Assembly (NCBI RefSeq): GCF_902459465.1
Contig: NC_047081.1
Span: 62,001-126,000, forward strand
Origin: Asterias rubens
Lineage: Eukaryota; Echinodermata; Asteroidea; Forcipulatida; Asteriidae
Length of the DNA stretch: 64,000 nt
Direction of reading: 5' to 3'
Shown here: positions 60,545-64,000 of the stretch, in pieces
Position numbering within the stretch: the stretch's first letter is position 1
Layout of the letters: the number at the start of each line of letters is the position of its first letter
Program-made: the position numbers and the translations under genes
Notes under the pieces: model-generated
The model's input: only the letters and a program-made list of their open reading frames with translations
Database searches by the model: none
What the model was told of the DNA's origin: nothing

Positions 60545-62514
60545 TTAGTACTGTATTTCATCTGGAAAAAAGAAGAAAGGGAAACATAATAATACAGCGA
60601 AAACAGAGCGTTATTTATGATAACAAAATATTAAGTATTTGATTTGGCGGTAAATTTGCAGTGATTTGCGGTTTGATAAGAGTGCCGGAAACAATCAGAA
60701 CCGTAAATTTAAAGTGTCCCACACCCATTATTTCATATTCCTTACCTTCGGTGAGTCCCATACATTTTCCCCATTCGATGATGGAGATCAGATCATCGTC
60801 GTTGGTATCGCACCCGGCTATGAACGCATCGGTGCAAGGTTCCATGGGAAGAAGTTGGGCGCGCATGGGTAGTAGCTCCTCATCGCTCAAGTGGCTAAAA
60901 CGGATTAAACAAAACTCAACATCACTGTTTATGTCGACATATAACGCCAAAACCACCAACTTTGTATGCTCCGAGGAGACAAGAAAACTTAAGGTCTGGT
61001 TATTTCGATAATTTATGACGTGCGCTAATGCGAACCAACATCTTTGTACAAAATAATAAAATAATTTTTGAGAATCCAGGCGTGATTTTTTGTACTTACT
61101 AGTCTGTCGGTGAAACATCCATGTTGAAGAACTTCCAATGAAGTGGGCGCCGCCATGGTTTATCTTCATCCATAGACTCCTCCTCGAGCCGTTTCTCATC
61201 ATCGTCAAGACCGCCATTTTCTTCCTTTCGCTCAGCCAGGTCGCGCATGACCTCCAAGAACCAAGTGCGCATGCGTTCAGGGAAGTTGATGAGGTCGATG
61301 GGGTTGCATTGTTCCATTACTGGAGTATGAAAACAAAACATTATGTAACAATAAACAGTTGTTTCAACTGCTATTAAGCTTCTCTCCAAGACTTGTTCTC
61401 ATTGGGGGAAACAACATGTCTCAACAACCTTGGGGGCAACTGATTAATGTGCTCAGGAAAGAAAACTCTTAAGCTTTTCGCAACTTTATTACGGTCCTTT
61501 AAAATGAAAACAAATCTTACTTTTGCAGGGGCCAAAATAGTCCAAGTGTTCGCCGTCCATATCTCTGGGGTTGACGCACTTTTGTCGGAACAGCTCGCAC
61601 TGACTCGGGTAGGTGACGTTGTTCGTGCTGCAGACTCGTACGAACGGATCCCTGTCGTCTTCAACGCACATTTCAGCACAATCGCAGTAAGGAGCCCCGT
61701 CATTATCGATAAAGCAGGACTTGCCAGGGGCGCATTCGAGAGAGCTACACTTATCTGTAATTAGACCACACACAAGGAATATGGAATTTAAAAAACTGGT
61801 TTTATAGCAGTCAGGATAAAGGGATGGCTTCAGGAATAAGCATGTATGCTTAGCCTACCAATCCAGTTTTCCTCAATCACAAACAACAAAAGATGGCAAC
61901 GAGCCGAACAAGGATAAAAATGATTGACGAATCAAGCTTAGGGATTAAAAATCGTAATGAATATTTAATTCAGGCATGTAAAAACAGCTGTTATTTTGTT
62001 CAATGACTGTTCTGGACTATATCTGCAGAAAAGAACAAAACAAAGAACTTTACTTGTTCCTCAAACCTCGCCATGGCTTAGCCTAGAACTGAGAAACCAC
62101 GCAAACAACTTTTACTTATTTATAGCATGTACACTGTACATGTATCTCCATTGGCAATGAAGTAAATCATCTGTTCACAGAAGTTATTACACAAAGTTTC
62201 AATCTATTTCAAGAACTATGATGATGTAAGAAAGAGTTTGAAGTGTTTTAATATTGGTGTCAAGTCCACTTCAGACGAAATAAATTGACGTGTTTATGTG
62301 TTAAAGACTCTGATTGGGTCGAAACGTCAGGCCATAAAAGCAAGAACCACTAATTCCATAATTTCTTGCCATCGACATCATTGATAGTTTCTGCTACATC
62401 TTCCGGCCTGTATCCATTGATGCTGTAGATCTGCTCCTCTTTGCTGTATGTCAATGACTCCAAAGCCTTCTTAGCATTAACCAACTCATGGCGGGCAGCT
62501 TTGAGCTCTTGATT
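60545..62514 (-). CDS. SPARC: SPARC (osteonectin/BM-40), 5' end not in evidence
   Basis: An extracellular Ca2+- and collagen-binding matrix glycoprotein. Exons (minus): 62370-62514 (probable), 61521-61754, 61100-61319, 60746-60894 and 60545-60561. Phases agree. Exon 61521-61754 is the follistatin/Kazal-like module: KCSSLECAPGKSC, YCDCAEMC, then NNVTYPSQCELF, with a likely N-glycosylation site (NVT), ending DYFGPC. Next come the helical part of the EC domain (FPERMRTWFLEVMRDLAERK) and HWKFFNMDVSPTD. The paired EF-hands follow (ELLPMRAQLLPMEPC; CDTNDDDLISIIEWGKC, with a clear DxNDDDxIxxxE loop). The protein ends LTEDEIQY. The signal peptide and most of the acidic N-terminal domain are missing and should lie upstream, possibly beyond the window. 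Confidence 0.9.
62370..62514 (-). CDS. SPARC: Probable SPARC N-terminal exon with a GC donor
   Basis: The acceptor TTCTTAG ends at 62515. The frame reads NQELKAARHELVNAKKALES and on to PEDVAETINDVD. If it ends at GATG|GCAAGA it leaves one base that joins exactly to the phase of the follistatin exon (G|AT AAG TGT, giving DVDDKCSSLEC). The alternative is a terminal exon that continues GKKLWN to a TAG at 62350-62352, belonging to another gene; that gene would then have to be nested inside SPARC. I favour the SPARC reading but the segment has no family signature by itself. Confidence 0.45.
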
Positions 62515-64000
62515 CTAAGAATAATAGATTAAAATCGAAAATCATGTTAAGAACATTTATAGCAGGGTAAAAGATTTCTGAAAGATCTCTCTGAATCCCT
62601 CACAAATATACTATAAGCCGACGTTCGGTAAAACCTTTTAATGCCATAACGAAAACCTCAGTGATAGACATCAAGGCATTATTTGAAATATTATCCTTTT
62701 AAGCTGAGTTGTAATTGAGAAACATTCAAATTTTGTTTTTGATACGTATAATAATGAGTAGAGCAAGGACATACTCAACTACAGAGTTCAACAACTCTGT
62801 TTTGCAGGGATTTGGTTTGGGTGAACTTTTTCCTCAACTTTTTATTAAACATTATTTTACGTTTCGTAATCACTCTTAAAACTAATGCCAATAAAGACGC
62901 ATTGTTTGGGTGGAAGTATCACAATTTTTGAGAAAACATTTTACTTTGAAGAAATAGAGCTATGAAAACAGATATTATTGTTATGCCACAAAGTTTGAAT
63001 GAGAAACATTATGTCAGATACAACATTTTCGGGCCGTTGTTTTTATCTTCGTAGACATAATTCGTTCCGAATTTTCGGCAAAACCTCTAAAACGCAACCA
63101 CCTTATGAAATGATCTGTTTACAGGTTATGTAAGACTGTCTGTGTTTAGATACGAGTTACATTATAACATTGTAGCATTATAACATATTATTTAACCTCT
63201 CCCGATTATTATAAGCATTTTGAAACAATATCTTAAACCGCAAACCTTGCAAGCATCAAAAGGTTCAGTCTTATGATTTATTGTCTGGATTAAGCTAGCT
63301 CGAGGGCCGACGTGGGCTTAAGAAATATGAATAACTACTTCCACACCCACACAAAGACACCAGATGCTGTCACTGAACAATATTGCATGAGTTGTTTTGC
63401 CGTCAACACGTTTGGCACGAGATCCGGGTTTTTGCACTTCAGTCTTTAGACAGAATTGGGGAAAGTTTTGAAGTACATGTATCTATATAGGATTTGAGAA
63501 ATTGCATGATATGTAGTTTTAAAGTAGGTGCTTGAAACTGATAGACGGTGACTAGTAGCTTTCTTGTTTTAACCAAATTAATTGTATTATCCATCCCCTT
63601 AATTTCCACCAAATTCTTAGCCTATAGTACTTGGGGATCTTAGCTCATTATTCACAGACAGACTTCGGCACCCAGCCGTGACCACAGATTGAGTGGGGTG
63701 ACCTCCGAGTTCGACCCCGCACACTGCCTGCTGGGATTAAAGTTTGCATTTCATCAGGCCCAGCCGCAAAAGTCATATCACCATGGCAACAGACATAATG
63801 AACTTTGGAAACTTTTCGAGAAGAAACATCAAGGGAAGAGCTTACAAAACTTACAAAATGCTGGGAATTTATGTGGGGGCTTAGGAGTCAACATAAGTCA
63901 CTATGTTAACTATCAGTCCCGAATTCAACATTTGTTTCCTAATTATGAATATGAATGAACAAAAGACCCACAAACGACATTTGACCCGACCGTGACCTCA
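62515..64000. other. Right-edge region, no gene assigned
   Basis: The SPARC signal-peptide exon is expected here or beyond, but no segment with a start codon, a hydrophobic core and a good minus-strand donor was found. An 89-codon plus-strand open frame at 63689-63958 is unrecognised and lacks splice or promoter context. Confidence 0.4.

Overview
The window is eukaryotic nuclear DNA: AT-rich, with intron-split genes (GT-AG junctions), tRNA-derived SINEs, small inverted-repeat elements and many minisatellites. The gene content (two short three-domain gelsolin/severin-like genes, ZGRF1, MRPS24, SPARC) and a SINE tail with a GCGCTATATAAAT-type end suggest a marine invertebrate deuterostome, most likely an echinoderm such as a sea star. 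The species is an inference. All exon models were built by hand from splice signals and reading phase. Exon lengths add up to whole codons in the four complete genes (362, 364, 3901 and 167 residues).

Layout. 1-2176 (-): two exons of an unidentified gene running off the left edge, with a possible membrane or signal segment. 4920-10761 (-): gelsolin-like gene A, ten coding exons, with a 138-bp x4 and a 53-bp x~28 tandem repeat in its introns. 15543-21210 (-): tandem paralogue gelsolin-like gene B, nine coding exons; it has no intron where A's first coding intron lies, and the end of one exon is triplicated. 21211-35565: about 14 kb without a recognisable gene, holding minisatellites, tRNA-derived repeats, a palindromic element and a CpG-rich patch. 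35566-56870 (-): ZGRF1, a GRF-zinc-finger/UPF1-type helicase, in 26 coding exons. 57595-59240 (+): MRPS24, head to head with ZGRF1 across about 0.72 kb. 60545-62514 (-): SPARC (osteonectin/BM-40), 5' end missing.

The most striking locus is ZGRF1. At about 3901 residues it is far longer than the human protein (about 2100). The extra length is a 32-residue repeat present about 30 times in one 4-kb exon, an Asn/Gln/Asp-rich exon and a polyglutamine tract. Its helicase exons are also interrupted by a 65-bp minisatellite made from the end of a coding exon plus its 5' splice site (about 29 units), and by a partial duplicate of the Walker A exon. The same kind of event, tandem duplication of an exon end with its splice donor, occurs independently in gelsolin-like gene B. 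The locus therefore looks like a hotspot for tandem duplications that copy splice sites.

The genes do not form an operon or pathway. Gelsolins sever and cap actin, ZGRF1 acts in DNA repair, MRPS24 is a mitoribosome subunit and SPARC is an extracellular matrix protein. The only regulatory link visible is the shared MRPS24/ZGRF1 promoter, which has YY1-like sites at both gene starts and two nested inverted repeats between them.
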